Notes: generated from the letters alone by a model not told the origin. A stretch of 64,000 nucleotides of DNA from Eutrigla gurnardus (GCA_963514095.1 OY741271.1:875178-939177), one strand, 5' to 3'; positions 9,782 through 23,500 are shown, counted from the first letter of the stretch. Translations and numbers: made by a program.

Positions 9782-12213
9782 ACATATTGGTGAGACAGGG
9801 ACAGGTCAGTGCTTCTTTTAGTTGTGGTCGGACAGGGACAGGTCAGTACTCCTGTTAGTAGTGGTGAGACAGGGACAGGTCAGTACTCCTGTTAGTAGTG
9901 GTGAGACAGGGACAGGTCAGTTCTTCTATTAGTGGTGGTGAGACAGGGACAGGCCAGTTCTCCTGGTAGTAGTGGTGAGACAGGGCCAGGTCAGTACTCC
10001 TGTTATTAGTGGTGAGAAAGGGACAGGTCAGTTTCCTGTTAGTAGTGGTGAGACAGGGACAGGTCAGTTCTGTCTTTAGTCGTGGTGAGACAGGGACAGG
10101 TCAGTCCTTCTATTAGTCGCGGTGAGGTAGGGACAGGTCAGTCTTCTGTAAGTAGTCGTTAGACAGGGACAGGTCAGTCCTTCTGTTAGTGGTAGTGAGA
10201 CAGGGACAGGTCAGTCCTTCTATTAGTGGTGGTGAGGCAGGGACAGTCTTCTGTAAGTAGTCGTTAGACAGGGACAGGTCAGTCCTTCTGTTAGTAGTAG
10301 TGAGACATGGACAGGTCAGTTCTCCTGTTAGTATTGGTAAGACAGGGACAGGTCAGTTCTCCTGTTAGTAGTGGTGAGACATGGACAGGTCAGTACTCCT
10401 GTTAGTCGTGGTGAGACAGGGACACATCAGTTCTCCTGTTAGTAGTGGTGCGACATGGACAGGTCAGTTCTCCTGTTAGTCGTGGTGAGACAGGGACAGA
10501 TCAGTTCTCCTGTTAGTCTTGGTGAGACAGGGACAGCTCAGTTTTTCTATTAGTGGTGGTGAGACAGGGGCAGGTCAGTTCTTCTGTTAGTAGTGGTGAG
10601 ACAGGAAGAGGTCAGTTCTAATCTTAGTAATGGTGAGACAGGGACAGGTCAGTTCCTCTGTAAGCAGTGGTGAGACAGGGACAGGTCAGTACTCCTGTTA
10701 GTAGTAGTGAGACATGGGTAGGTCAGTTCTCCTGTTAGTATTGGTGAGACAGGGACAGGTCAGTTTTCCTATTAGTAGTGCTGAGAAAGGGACAGGTCAG
10801 TTCTCCTGTTAGTCTTGGTGAGACAGGGACAGCTCAGTTCTTCTATTAGTGGTGGTGAGACGGGGGCAGGTCAGTTCTTCTGTTAGTAGTGGTGAGACAG
10901 GGACAGGTCAGTTTTCCTGTTAGAAGTGGTGAGACAGGGACAGGTCAGTTTCCTTTTAGTAGTGGTGAGACAGGGACAGGTCAGTTCTGTCTTTAGTCGT
11001 GGTGAGACAGGGACAGGTCAGTCCTTCTATTAGTGGCGGTGAGGTAGGGACAGGTCAGTCTTCTGTAAGTAGTTGTTAGACAGGGACAGGTCAGTCCTTC
11101 TGTTAGTGGTAGTGAGACAGGGACAGGTCAGTACTCCTGTTAGTAGTAGTGAGCAGTGTTGGGAACGTTACTTTAAAAAAGTAATTAGTTATAGTTACTC
11201 ACTACTTGTTCCAAAAAGTAACTGAGTTAGTAACTGAATTACTTTATAATAAAAGTAACTAGTTACCAGGGAAAGTAACTATTTGCGTTACTGTAAAAAA
11301 AAAAGTTGCTTTATGTCAAAGAATTTGGATTTTTCTGAGCAATTTTCACAAGTCAGTTGAAATGAGTAGAACAGACATCTCCACCTTGAAAATGCCAACT
11401 TTTCATCGGATTGCTCCGGACTCGCCATCTCTGCTGCTTCTTCGAATTAGGGATGGCCATAACTAAAAATATTTTTGACCGACCACCGAGCCTCATTAAC
11501 CGGTTGAAACCGGTTAACTGATCAGATTAAAATGCGCTATTAAATGCGTTATTAAAACTGACAGGTCAGTTTTCCTATTAGTAGTGCTGAGAAAGGGACA
11601 GGTCAGTTCTCCTGTTAGTCGTGGTGCGACAGGGACACATCAGTTCTCCTGTTAGTAGTTGTTAGACATGGACAGGTCAGTTCTCCTGTTAGTCGTGGTG
11701 AGACAGGGACAGATCAGTTCTCCTGTTAGTCTTGGTGAGACAGGGACAGCTCAGTTCTTCTGTTAGTAGTGGTGAGACAGGAAGAGGTCAGTTCTCATCT
11801 TAGTGGTGGTGAGACAGGGACAGTTCAGTTTCCTGTTAGTAGTGGTGAGACAGGGACAGGTCAGTACTTCTGTTAGTAGGTGTGAGACAGGGACAGGTCA
11901 GTTCTGTCCTTAGTTGGGTGAGACGGGGACAGGTCAGTTTCTCTGTAAGTAGTGGTGAGACAGGGACAGGTCAGTCCTTCCATTAGTGGTGGTGAGGCAG
12001 GGACAGGTCAGTCTTCTGTTAGTAGTCGTTAGACAGGGACAGGTCAGTCGTTCTGTTAGTGGTAGTGAGACAGGGACAGGTCTGTTCTCCTGTTAGTCGT
12101 GGTAAGACAGGGACAGGTCAGTTGTCCTGTTCGTCGTGGTGAGACAGGGACAGGTCAGTGCTCCTGTTAGTAGTGGTGAGACAGGGACAGGTCAGTTTTT
12201 CTTGTTAGTAATG
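9782..12213. repeat. 37-bp minisatellite, block 2
   Basis: The same GTGAGACAGGGACAGGTCAG core continues for about 2.4 kb with more divergence than block 1, and is interrupted at 11152-11562. A longer module (GACAGGTCAGTCCTTCTATT, then GTGAGGTAGGGACAG) recurs at 10100-10170, 10200-10280 and 11010-11090, showing local multi-unit duplications. Confidence 0.95.
11152..11562. mobile_element. hAT-type element fragments inside the minisatellite
   Basis: CAGTGTTGGGAACGTTACTT at 11154 matches the end of a common fish hAT-type element. It is followed by GTAACTAGTTAC-rich sequence typical of that family. A second fragment from about 11449 (AGGGATGGCCATAACT, then ACCGGTTGAAACCGG) looks like another hAT-type end. 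Minisatellite units resume directly afterwards. Confidence 0.55.
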
Positions 12214-13102
<889 letters not shown>

Positions 13103-14450
13103 TTGTATAGTATTTAGTTAGATAGGCCACTTAGAATTAGTGTATGTTTATTTGTTTATTGTTAATAAACCCCTTTTAAGCATACTACTGTATTATTAAT
13201 GTTGTATAATTGTGAGTGATATCAACCTCTTCTCTGCAAAGAATTCACAAATCCTTCAACTGTTTTTACTCATATGCTTATAGTTATTAATTATTGGCAT
13301 ATGAGTACAAACCCCTTTATATGAGACTGAGTACAGGTTTGGTTATCTTTTCCCTGATTGCAGGGTGGTGCCCCATAGATTATTAATTCTATTAATAATC
13401 TTATTAATATCAATAATTCTATTGATATTAATAATTATATATCAATAACCAAATCTGCTCCTGCTAGTTCCCCAACACTGTTAATAAAGTGACAAGATAA
13501 CACTTCCCTCTAATCATTTTTGTCTAAGATCATAAATCTCATTACTTTGCAGAAGCTCCGGTTAACTCCTCACAAATCCACATGAGGCTGGAAGCTATGA
13601 CATCAGAAGTTATTGTTGGCTTAATTCTGTCTGACACACCAAACTCTCATCCAATCAGTGCTGAGCTTCTCTCCGTCATGGTGGACCAGTGAACAGCTTT
13701 TTGTCTTCAATCCTTATGGTTGATTTTTCTTTTAACATTGAGACAACTTTCATTTTACTGCACAATGCACATGAATGGCCATTTTTGATTTTTTTGCTAT
13801 TGGACATTTGTCTTTTTACTCTTCATGCACAAGGACACAACATGGATAATAAAAATGGATTTGTTGTCTCCGGTATGTGCACACTGTAAAAGAACAGACT
13901 GCGCTTTGGAGCAGTTGTGCTTTTGATTGTCTTCCATCACTTTTTGTTCTGCTTTTCCTCTTAACCTCCTGTCACCATGGAAATACAAGGCACTGCCATT
14001 GAGACACTAAAGTGCTACATACCACACGGCCACTTAGTAAAGAAGAGGAGACGGCCACATGTGCATCATTCACCACAGTGGGATGAACGACATTTTCTTC
14101 AGATGCTTGAGAGGCAAGAGATGCAGCAACACCGGAGAATATAAAGGTTGTTTTTTAGCTCGCCATGGAAGTCAAGTATCTCATTGAAGCATTTGATGTT
14201 TTATTACTCCGTAGCAACCATGTATGTGTGTCTGCATCGTGTCATCGATGGCAAGAGTTAAGCTGCATGAGCGAGTAAGACAAGTGCAATGCTGGAGAGA
14301 AAAATATGAAAGACGACAGCATCCACGAGCCATGTTGTGTTGGATTAGTGGGTTACTATGGATTCCATACATATATGCACCATCTCTTGACACACACACT
14401 CCTTCAGAGCCCCGGCCTTCTTCAGTGCCTCCTTCACTACCATAACACCA
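13103..14450. other. AT-rich, no gene seen
   Basis: Includes a TATTAAT/ATTAATA-rich stretch at 13378-13445. No coding exon was recognised. Confidence 0.5.
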
Positions 14451-14454
14451 CTCA

Positions 14455-15415
14455 CACCGGCCCACTCCGGGCCTCCTCCCCACCGGCTTCCTTCCCACCA
14501 GCCTCCTCCCCACCAGCCTCCTCCCCACCGACCTCCTTCCCATCAGCCTCCTCCCCACCAGCCTCCTCCCCACCGACCTCCTTCCCACTAGCCTCCTCCC
14601 CACCCGCCTCCTCCCCACCAGCCTCCTTCCCACCAGCCTCCTCCCCACCGACCTCCTTCCCACCAGCCTCCTCCCCACCAGACTCCTCCCCACCGGCCTC
14701 GTTCCCACCGGTCTCCTTCCCACCGGCCTCCTTCCCACCGGCCTCCTCCCCACCGGCCTCCTTCCCACCGGCCAACTCCCCACCAGCCTCCTTCCCACCA
14801 GCCTCCTCCCCACCGGCCTCCTCCCCACCAGCCTCCTCCACACCGGCCTCCTTCCCACCAGCCTCCTCCCCACCGGGCTCTTTCCCACCAGCCTCCTCCC
14901 CAATGGCCTCCTTCCCACCAGCCTCCTCCCCACCAGCCTCCTTCCCATCAGCCTCCTCCCCACCAGCCTCCTTCCCACCTGCCTCCTTCCCACTGGCCTC
15001 CTCCCCACCGGCCTCCTTCCCACCAGCCTCCTTCCCACCAGCCTCCTCCCCACCAGGCTCTTTCCCACCAGCCTCTTCCCCAATGGCCTCTTTCCCACGA
15101 GACTCCTTCCCACCAGCCTCCCCCAAACAGGCCTCCTTCCCACCAGCCTCCTCCCCACCGGCCTCCTCCCCACCGGGCTCTTTCCCACCAGCCTCCTTCC
15201 CACCAGCCTCCTCCCCAATGTCCTCCTTGCCACCAGCCTCCTCCCCATCAGCCTCCTCCCCACCAGCCTCTTTCCTACCAGCCTCCTCCCCACCGGCCTC
15301 CTTCCCACCAGCCTCCTCCCCACTGGGCTCTTTCCCACCAGCCTCCTCCCCACGAGCCTCCTCCTCAATGGCCTCCTCTACACCGGCCTCCTCCCCACTG
15401 GCCTCCTTCCCACCT
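14455..15415. repeat. 15-bp GC-rich minisatellite
   Basis: About 64 units of CACCRGCCTCCTYCC. Because 15 is a multiple of three, three frames stay open for 337-395 codons: Pro-Ala-Ser-rich on +, Gly-Glu-Lys-rich and Gly-Arg-Leu-rich on -. No frame has a supported start, splice site or non-repeat domain, so I treat it as a tandem repeat and not a gene. Confidence 0.9.
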
Positions 15416-15597
15416 ACATCATGGCATTTGCATACAGATGTCTCACTTGCTGACAATGTGTGCAATCTGTGTGTGTGTGTGTGTGTATAAGCTACGACTG
15501 TAATCAGCTGATGTCGAAGTAAAGGTTAGGGCTTGAAGTGTGCGTGAAAAAAAAGTCATGATCATTTTCACAAGTATGACTTCTTTGGCCTGGAAAG

Positions 15598-15705
15598 ATA
15601 TAGGAAGAAAGCACAGAGGAAGAAGAGACGGAGAAAGAAAGCATGGAGGAAGAACGCATGGAGGGAGAAAGCATGGAGGAAGAAAGCATGGAGGGAGAAA
15701 GAGGT
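15598..15705. repeat. GAGGAAGAAAGCATG minisatellite
   Basis: Purine-rich units of 15-21 bp (GAAAGCATGGAGGAAGAA and variants) repeated about six times. Confidence 0.8.
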
Positions 15706-16551
15706 TCCTTCTGTGCTGGCAGATTGAGTTGGACTCGTTCAAGGCCCCGTTCCAAATTGTGGCCCCGCCCCCTACCACTTCTTCTTCTTCTTGTTACGTT
15801 TTCTTCTCTTGCCGCACCAAACAAGCCACCTACACTTTAGGACATCTGCTAAGCTGATTTTCTGGAGCTTAGCAGCACCACAGTGGTATCAAAGAGATTA
15901 GGTGAAACAACATCCAACTCTGGCTTTGTGCTGTGTTTCAATGAATGCGGCCGTGCGACTGTGTGCATGTGTTTGTGGCTGTTCGCCTCCAGTGTGCGCT
16001 CGCCCTGGCACAAGCTGGCTGCGTGTACGTGCGTGGGTGTGTGTATTATGCTCGGTGTCACAGAGCTGCTGTAATACTGTTGGATCTGGAGTGTGAGCGC
16101 TTCTTTGCCTACAAGGATTCAGAAAGCATAACCAAAGATTTGCTTCAGAGGATCTTTCAGTCTTTTGTTTTGTAGCCAAGACTCTTCATCATGAGAGGAA
16201 AATAATTTCCAGAAAATAAACTGCTGCAAATCCACTTAAAGAGTTATTTTTTGCCATGTGAGGCCTCATAGTTTAGTTGTTATTGCTGCCCTTAATGTGT
16301 ATTTATTCCATATGTTTCTGTGCATGCCTTTTTCTTCACAGATCTGTGTGTTTTCCTTCTGCTGTACGTTTGGTAACGAAAGGGTGCTTTATGAAGCGAA
16401 GTGACTATATCTTACTGCATTATGCATGCATGATGGCTAACGCTGAGTATCCACACACTTAATTAAGTAGTGAAATGTAATAATGTCATTTATCCCTCAG
16501 GGTTTAGGGTTGTAATCATTGCTGGAGTCAGCCTACTGCGCATTATATTTG

Positions 16552-16587
<36 letters not shown>

Positions 16588-16850
16588 ACCATGGCTGTGT
16601 GTGTGTGTGAGAGAGAGAGAGAGACAGATCAAGAGAGGGAGTTGTCATTTAGTTTTCTGTTCTTTCTATCTGACTTGAGCTTTCACTTTTTTTGTGCTCA
16701 TTAAGTAGAGAAAAAAGAGTGGAGAGAGAGAGGTATGGAGGTAGGGTGGGTGTGTGTGTGTGTAGGGGGGGGGGGGGGGGGGGGGGAATAAGAAAAGAGA
16801 GCAAGCCAAAGAGCGTCGGGTGCTGTGTTAGTTTGATATTTTCCATAGTG
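15706..16850. other. no gene seen
   Basis: GT run at 16553-16583, GA run at 16609-16624 and a long G-run at 16764-16787. No supported coding sequence. Confidence 0.5.
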
Positions 16851-16859
16851 ACAGCTGGG

Positions 16860-17050
16860 CCCAGAAGCTCAGAACCTTTTCTTCTAGCACACAAAGCCCA
16901 TTAAGTATGCCACTCGCTCAATGGCCCCCGCAGTCTCCAAATTGCTCAAGCTCCTCCCTAAAGTGTGGCAGCCTTTGTCATTGTAATCAGGCCTTGTATG
17001 TGAAGTGCTGCCTGTATTTACCGCTGCTCAGGGTGCATATTTGTCCAGCT
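16860..17050. promoter_or_regulatory. candidate enhancer with paired SOX-like sites
   Basis: A repeat-free, evenly composed block in a repeat-dense region. It has CTTTGTCATTGTAATCAG (two adjacent SOX-type cores and a homeodomain TAAT), ACAAAG and CATTAAG. Motifs alone are weak; conservation is the deciding test. Confidence 0.25.
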
Positions 17051-17486
17051 TGCTGCTGGTGGAGGGAGAGAGGGCTAAAAGAGAGTAAAAGCTTGATGGG
17101 GAGACAGTGGAGACGACGAGGGTCAAGTGTGGAGAGAAGGTGCAGCGACTCAGGGTGGAGAAAGGGAAGTTAGGGAATCAGGAGGAGGGAGGCCTCAAAG
17201 AATTTGACTTTAGGGGGGCCAGGCAGCGTGGGGCCTGGGGAGGAGGGTCTGAGCGCTGTGATGCCAGTCTGAACCAGGAGCGCTTGTTTACAACTCTTTG
17301 AGATGCTGTATGGCTCGAGGCGTTGCATTGCTGCTCACACCAATGAGAAATCAAACCCTCCTACAGGACGTCTGGATTAGTGGACGTGACTGAGACGTCC
17401 AGTGGACAGACAGAGGGGCAGACGACACTGAGGACTGAGGAGATGTGATGCCTTTTGGCAGAGCTGACCCCATTCCATGTGTCTTG

Positions 17487-17607
17487 CCCCCCCCCCCCCC
17501 CCCCCCCCCGTGAGGCTCAAGATGCGGATGGGGCATCTCGGGATGACAGTCATCCACAGTGGCATCAACAACAAACTTTGTCTGACTCTTGGCCTTTTAC
17601 TTTCCCT

Positions 17608-17650
<43 letters not shown>
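17487..17650. repeat. poly-C run and (GA)n microsatellite
   Basis: A run of about 23 C at 17487-17509 and GA repeats at 17611-17650. Confidence 0.9.
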
Positions 17651-17652
<2 letters not shown>

Positions 17653-17657
17653 TGTGT

Positions 17658-17863
17658 CCCTTTTAGACAGACGATTCCAACGTAATGGCGGAAAGGCAGG
17701 TAGAAGTATGGCGCGAACCGTAACGTTTAGATAGCACGCCTGTGACGACCTCCGTTGGTGTCTCAAAGGCATAATATTCTGTTACGCCTTTCCGCCTCGT
17801 TTACTGACGACGGGGCAGAATAACGCCGGAATACTCCACAACGAAAAGGCTGTCTAAAAGGGG
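17658..17863. mobile_element. MITE, copy 1 (CCCCTTTTAGACAG ends)
   Basis: Left CCCTTTTAGACAG and right CTGTCTAAAAGGGG are inverted. Its reverse complement aligns with the outer parts of the copy at 28980-30321, including GGAAAGGCGTAACAGAATAT and GAGGTCGTCACAG, so they are one family in opposite orientations. The 206-bp interior has no gene. Confidence 0.75.
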
Positions 17864-17870
17864 CTTATGT

Positions 17871-17872
<2 letters not shown>

Positions 17873-17920
<48 letters not shown>

Positions 17921-19005
17921 CTGTTAAACATTCATAACTCCCAGAAAAAGAGAAATGAAGTGCAATAAGTGAGTAATGAAGAGCCAGAGGCCGTCTGTGC
18001 ATGTTCAAAGGCAGCAGGATATTTTTAAACACCACCATGTTGAATGTGTCAAAGAAAAGGTTTCAAATTGTCAAGTCAATCAAATGTCAATGTGAGTGAT
18101 GGGGGACAACATCTGAGTCTGAAGAAATACAATCTGAAGTTAATATGAGGTCTCAGATTAAGTTGTGTGTGTGTTGTTTCTATTCCTCCACTGCAGCTCG
18201 ACAAGAAAACAACAGAACAATTTCCTATTTATTGATTTGTCAATCAAAAGAAAAATAAACTATTTGAATAATCAATGAATAGTAATTTTCAAGCATCAAA
18301 AAATCCCAAACATTCAATGGTTGTGATTTGCTGCTTGTCATCATATAAACATACATATCTCCTGTTGTGTTGTGTTGAAACCAGCCCATAGCTGCATCTA
18401 ATCGATAGATATTGGGCTTCATCACGCTGCATGGATGTTAGGGAGGAGGAGAGGGGGTTGGGGGAAAGTGAGGGAGGGAATTAAGCCACGGTGTTATCTA
18501 CCTGGTGTTATCAAGAGCAGTACTATGAGATCAATACTTGAGCTCAACAAAGTTCTTCTTTGTCTTTTCACCCATCAAGAGTATCTCCCCAAACGAAACA
18601 CCAACTCCACTTTCTGGCTCCATCAAAGACAAATGTGCACATTTATTAAAGGCAGAAGAAGGATTGCCCTCCAGCGCAGCTCTGACCCTTCTGTCTCTCT
18701 ACTAGCTCAGTTGAAAGTTGTTACTAGTGGAGATGTTGAATAATGATAATAGAAGCGTAGGAGTGAACATTTAAGAGGATTCTTGAATAATGATCAACAA
18801 GGTCCTGTTTATTACTCTTCTGTGTGTGTGTGTGTGTGTGTGTGTGGGGGTGTGTGTGTGTGTGTGTGTGTGTGTGTTTAAACTTATTGTCACTGCCGAC
18901 TCCTGAACAGCTGGGGGCTATGTCAGAGTTCAGCTGCTTGTTATACACAGCAGAGAATAAGAGGAGAGGGGGGTTGTGTGTGTTTCTGTGTGTGTGTGTG
19001 TGTGT
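17873..19005. repeat. three (GT)n microsatellites in unannotated sequence
   Basis: GT runs lie at 17873-17919, 18822-18877 and 18987-19009. The sequence between them has only short unsupported frames. Confidence 0.8.
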
Positions 19006-19439
19006 GTGTCTTTGGGCCTATCAGGGTGCAGTGGAACAGCAGGGTGGGGTGAATAGTGAAGTTAATAGGCTAATGAGAGCAGCGAGCTTAGGAAGAATAC
19101 AAGAAGATGTCTGGGTCCCTCAGATAAAAACTTGCCCAGCAGTCCTCCTGAGCACCCTCTTTGTCGAAACACACCAAAGCCAGTTTGATAAGGACTGGAT
19201 TTATTATTTAGGTGCGTTTCTCTGGTACTTTCTCAGGTTAAGAACTGGGACAGATGAGGAGAGGAGATACTTGGGAAACATATTGAGATTTTTAAAGATT
19301 TGATGTTCAGATAATACAAGTCATAAATGTTTAAAAAGTTGAATTGGTTGGTTTAATGTGGTTCAAATTCAAATATGTCTCCGTGTGTTCAATTAGTTTG
19401 TTAATTGGTGTTTAATTGTTCACACTGATGCACATAAAG

Positions 19440-19745
19440 TAGTTTAGTTGAGTTTAGTTTAGTTAAATTTGCTTTAGTTGGACACATAAAACAGGACGTT
19501 TTTCAGTTCAATATAATTTAGTTTAATTTGGTTTACTTAGATACATAAAACACAGCATTTTAAGTTTAGTTTAGTTGAATTTGCTTCAGTTGGATACATT
19601 GAACAGGACATCTTAAGTTCAATTTCGTTTAGATGGACATATAAAATAGGACATCTTAAGTTTATCTTCGTATATTTTGGTTTAGTTGGATACATAAAAC
19701 ATGTCTATAGTTAAGTTTAGTTAAATTTGGTTTAGTTGGACACGT
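19440..19745. repeat. degenerate ~60-bp AT-rich tandem repeat
   Basis: About five to six units share TTTAGTTGGACACATAAAAC and AGTTTAGTTAAATTT with much divergence. A G-run of about 18 follows at 19783-19800. Confidence 0.8.
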
Positions 19746-20219
19746 GTGTGTGTGTCCCCCATTCACTACTCTCCAACATATGATGGGGGGGGGGGGGGGG
19801 TTCACTGGTAATGGGAGCAAGCAATGGGAGAGCTCATTATCTGGCAGACCATCTGCTATTGGGAGGGAAGAACTGTCTGCGTGTCCCAGACTCAGACACT
19901 ATGAATAGGCTTGTAGTGAAATTGTTCCTCTAACTTACATCTGGTCAGAAAACAATCCTACCAGTGAACATTAGGTTGTACTTAGACTAAAGCAACTCAT
20001 AAGCAACAGCAATACAGAAGCCCTGCTCAACTCATCGTTTCTCGTGGTCTCTGCAGCTCTGTACTTGTTCTGGGATCTTTTGCAGTTTGTATATCATTGT
20101 AGATCATGCCCAGGTTTGAGATACATTCAAATGGGAATAAGCTGCATGAGCTTTCTATAGTTTGAATCAGATTGCTGGGGGGCTTAGTGTGAGAAGTTGC
20201 CTGGCACAGCAGATGCTCT

Positions 20220-20485
20220 TTGTTGCTCTTCAGGCTATTGTTGTTGAAAGCTGAGACTGGGAGTTCGGGATTGGCTGCAGGTCCCGGCAGCAGGAGGACA
20301 TGGATCTTTCCTATTGGCTCTCCGGGAGTGTCAGTCAGCCGCTCGTCCCGCCCAGCCGCCCTCCCCTCCCCGACAGGCGAAGTTGAAGTAAAGTTTGAGC
20401 AACTTTGTCTGGCAGAAGTAAACTTAGCAGCAGCGCTTGGCGGTCGCTGCTGGACTGAAGGAAGACCCAGAGCAGGACCGCAATC
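20220..20485 (+). promoter_or_regulatory. myt1: candidate myt1 promoter / first-exon 5' UTR
   Basis: A locally GC-rich block has two inverted CCAAT boxes (ATTGG at 20270 and 20313) and a GC-box region CCCGCCCAGCCGCCCTCCCC near 20348. No TATA box was seen. It leads into an ATG at 20486 with a splice donor 25 bases later. The position, about 14 kb before the main coding exons, is reasonable for a myt1 promoter, but no transcription start can be read from sequence. Confidence 0.4.
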
Positions 20486-20510
20486 ATGAAGCTGTGTCGC
20501 ACCTTTCTAG
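20486..20510 (+). CDS. myt1: candidate myt1 upstream coding exon A (MKLCRTFL)
   Basis: ATG plus seven codons and one base (MKLCRTFL, phase 1) end at a G|GTTCGT donor. The single G joins the AA at the start of the next candidate exon to make a Glu codon. The frame then stays open through 27817-27923 and enters the main ATG exon in frame. The phase agreement is the main evidence; the exon is too short for a similarity argument. Confidence 0.35.
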
Positions 20511-23500
20511 GTTCGTATCGCTCACTTGTTTGCGTCAATTTAAAGATGCTGTGTTCCGGCATCTGCGTCCCGGTTAGACTGAGCTCCGTTTCTGGAGCGG
20601 GTCTGCGCGTCTACCGGCTAGAATGAACCGAGGGACGAAGAGCTGTTTGCGGGTCTCCCCTCGGTTTGTGTCGCTGTGTAGAATAGTTAAAAGCAGCTGT
20701 ATGCGGTTTCTATATATGTATAGAAACTTCTCCTCAGCTTATGAGTGCAACTAAACTTCGACCCCCGTCGTAAAACCTGGCCAGACAAAGGACAGTTGGT
20801 CCCCTAGGGGACTGTGTGGCCCCGGGGCCGTGGGGACAATGCCAAGCTGCGGGCTTATTAAAAACTTTTTTTGTTGTGTTAGTCTGTCGGCTTGTTCCAT
20901 CTGTCGAGGGACTACAGGGGCCTCCCCGTCTCAACCTCAGCGCCCAGTCAGCTGCTGCCCCATCTAATATTTATGCTGGCTGCCACATCACTATAGTCTG
21001 CTATAGTGACGTGATCATTAAAGTGCAGGAGGCCTCTGGTACCATCTGCATCTGCAGACACACTTTGTTACAGCAGAGGGAAAGTTTCCCCAGCTGACAG
21101 AACATGTCCATTTATTTCACTTTAGTTGGATTGAGTTTCTGAAAGGGAGAAAGGCGTTTCTATTTCTTTCATATAAGTTTAGTAACACACGTGTATCTGA
21201 GCTTGTAATGAGGTTTACTCTAGATTATTTTAGTTAGGTTTCAGTTAGGTTTGTGGTTATTGTGTTTATAGTTGAATAACACCCACTCATATATTCAAAC
21301 TCAGAAAAAAGGGAGTCAGTTGGTTTAAATTGGCCTCACAAAATGCACATTTTATCAACAGAGAAAACAATGTTTTATCCTTTAAAATAAAAGGCAAAAC
21401 GACTGTAAATAATGAAGTATTCTGTTTAAGGTTAGTGTTATTGACTTGAGTTATAAAGAATTCAGGCTTGTAAATGTTAATGTTGTTATGTTTATTTAGC
21501 AACAGGCGTGTGGTGTGGTGATAGACAGATAGATGGAGTAAAACAACCATCAAAAGCCTTTGTTGTCTCAACAGCAGCTCATGAAGTCCTGTGAAGGCTT
21601 TCACAGGTCGGAGCTGTCCAGAGTCCTGAAAACAGCAACTCATGCCCGGCCATTCAGAGCTGTCCACAGTCCTGAAATCTCACTACAGCAAGAATAAGAG
21701 TAATTTTAGTGTAGTATGAATGTCTTCATATCTTCTCTAACCTTGAGGAATATGCTGTTCGGCTCTGAGCGCCTTGACCTGTAGGCCCAAGTCTTCCTCA
21801 TGGCCCCCCTGCTGGATCAGGGCCCGGGCTTTCTCATATTTCCCCTTTTGTTTATTGGATTGTTGATGCTGTTGTTGAGTGAATCCTCTCTACGAGCCCA
21901 CAGTAGTCTGAAATCATACTGATGTGGCGTGCACGGCCGGTGATTGATTTCAGCTCCAATGCATAACAATGGGATTGCACAAAAAGAGCCTGCTGCAAAG
22001 AGATAAGAATTTAATAGAATTTCTGAAAGCTGAAGGTTGGGCTTTTTGAATATTCCCTGCGTGCACGGCGTGGAGACAGCAGATAAAGGATGGCATTTGT
22101 GGGGACTATTCTCAAATGGCTTGTAATGAATGGTTGTGAATGGTTGTCATTCCCACTAATGGTTTCCAAACAGCCGAACAGAGCTGCGGTGTGCGCAACA
22201 TTCGGGAGTGACTCCAAGTTGCACTATTAAGACTGACTGCTGTTTGCAGCTGCGCTGACAGTTGGCATTACTCTCAGTGAGACTTAAAAAGCTATCAACA
22301 CATCTAACTGACACTGATCACTCTTCTTAAAACTCCTACAAGCTTCACAACAATTTCTCTGCGCTATATTATTTCTCTGCGATAATCCAAATATTGCGCT
22401 TCCACCCCTTCACCTCCCCGGAAATCATCCACATATTTCCGTAGAGCTCCCGGAGCACTCTGCCTGTGTTAAAGCCCGGAGGAATTATCAGATGCTGTCA
22501 GTGCAAGGCATACAACTACTACAGTCCTAGAAAAACATATCCCTTCAATTAATTATTGGACCGTTCCATTCTGCAGGATGTGTGGGGGACGGCGGTGAAG
22601 GATTACAGTAGCTGTAACCTCCATCGTGCATTTGTGAAACATCAGGAACTCTTAGGAGATGTTTAAAACATGACCGGGTTCTGGTGTGTAACGTAGTGCT
22701 GCTGCGGCGCGCGGAGAGGCGCGTGCACTGCTCGCGATGCGCAGAGGTGAAAGAAAAGCAGGCAGAGACGACGCAGACACAATTAGTTTGAAGTTGTCAG
22801 GATTCAGAAGATGTATATGTGTTTGGGAGGGAGGGGGGGGGGGGGGGGGTATACATATGCCCATTGAGTTGCCGTGTAGTAAGGGGGACCTCAAGCCCTG
22901 CCCATCTGATGCAGGAGGTTTTACTACAGCCTCCGTGATGTCATGGCAAAGGGCGGAGGGAGGAGAAGGGGGTGGGGGTGTGGAGAGGGATGGAGGGGGG
23001 TACAATGGCTCATGAGGGAAAGGTAAGTCAATATTACGTTTTTTTTTCTCGCTGACAAAGGCAAATGAAGCCATGTTTTTGCTTACAAACAAGTAACATC
23101 TCAACGCCTTGATCCGGATCCGTGCGCCGGTGCGCTGTGTGGAGAGGCCGCGCGTACGAAACAAACCTTCGCTCGCGCGTTTTATTGATCAGATGTGGAC
23201 ATTTGTAACGGGATAGATGATCGCTTCTTGTTGAAACCTTTACTCGAGATTTCTTTTCGTAAAGTCCAACTCTGAAAACCCCGCGAGGACGCCGCGCCGC
23301 AGCCCGAAGGAAATATTGTTGAATCCAGGTAATCCGATGTTTATGTTTGGATGAGAAGCTACACATAGATGTATATTATTATACATCTCGGCATCTAAGG
23401 AACATAACTTATGTCTCCTCGCCACTCACACCGGTAGCCTGCTTTTGTCGCGATTAGTGTTTTCACATTTTCATATTTTTACGATTCCTCGATTTAAAAC

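Noticed and set aside
7975..12213. CRISPR-like regular repeats
   Set aside because: Contiguous 37-bp units with no unique spacers, in a vertebrate genome; it is a minisatellite.
14181..15490. Long open frames on both strands (337-395 codons)
   Set aside because: They exist only because of the 15-bp tandem repeat; no domain, splice or start support.
18824..19303. 159-codon + frame
   Set aside because: Starts in a GT repeat; the rest has no recognised motif or splice support.
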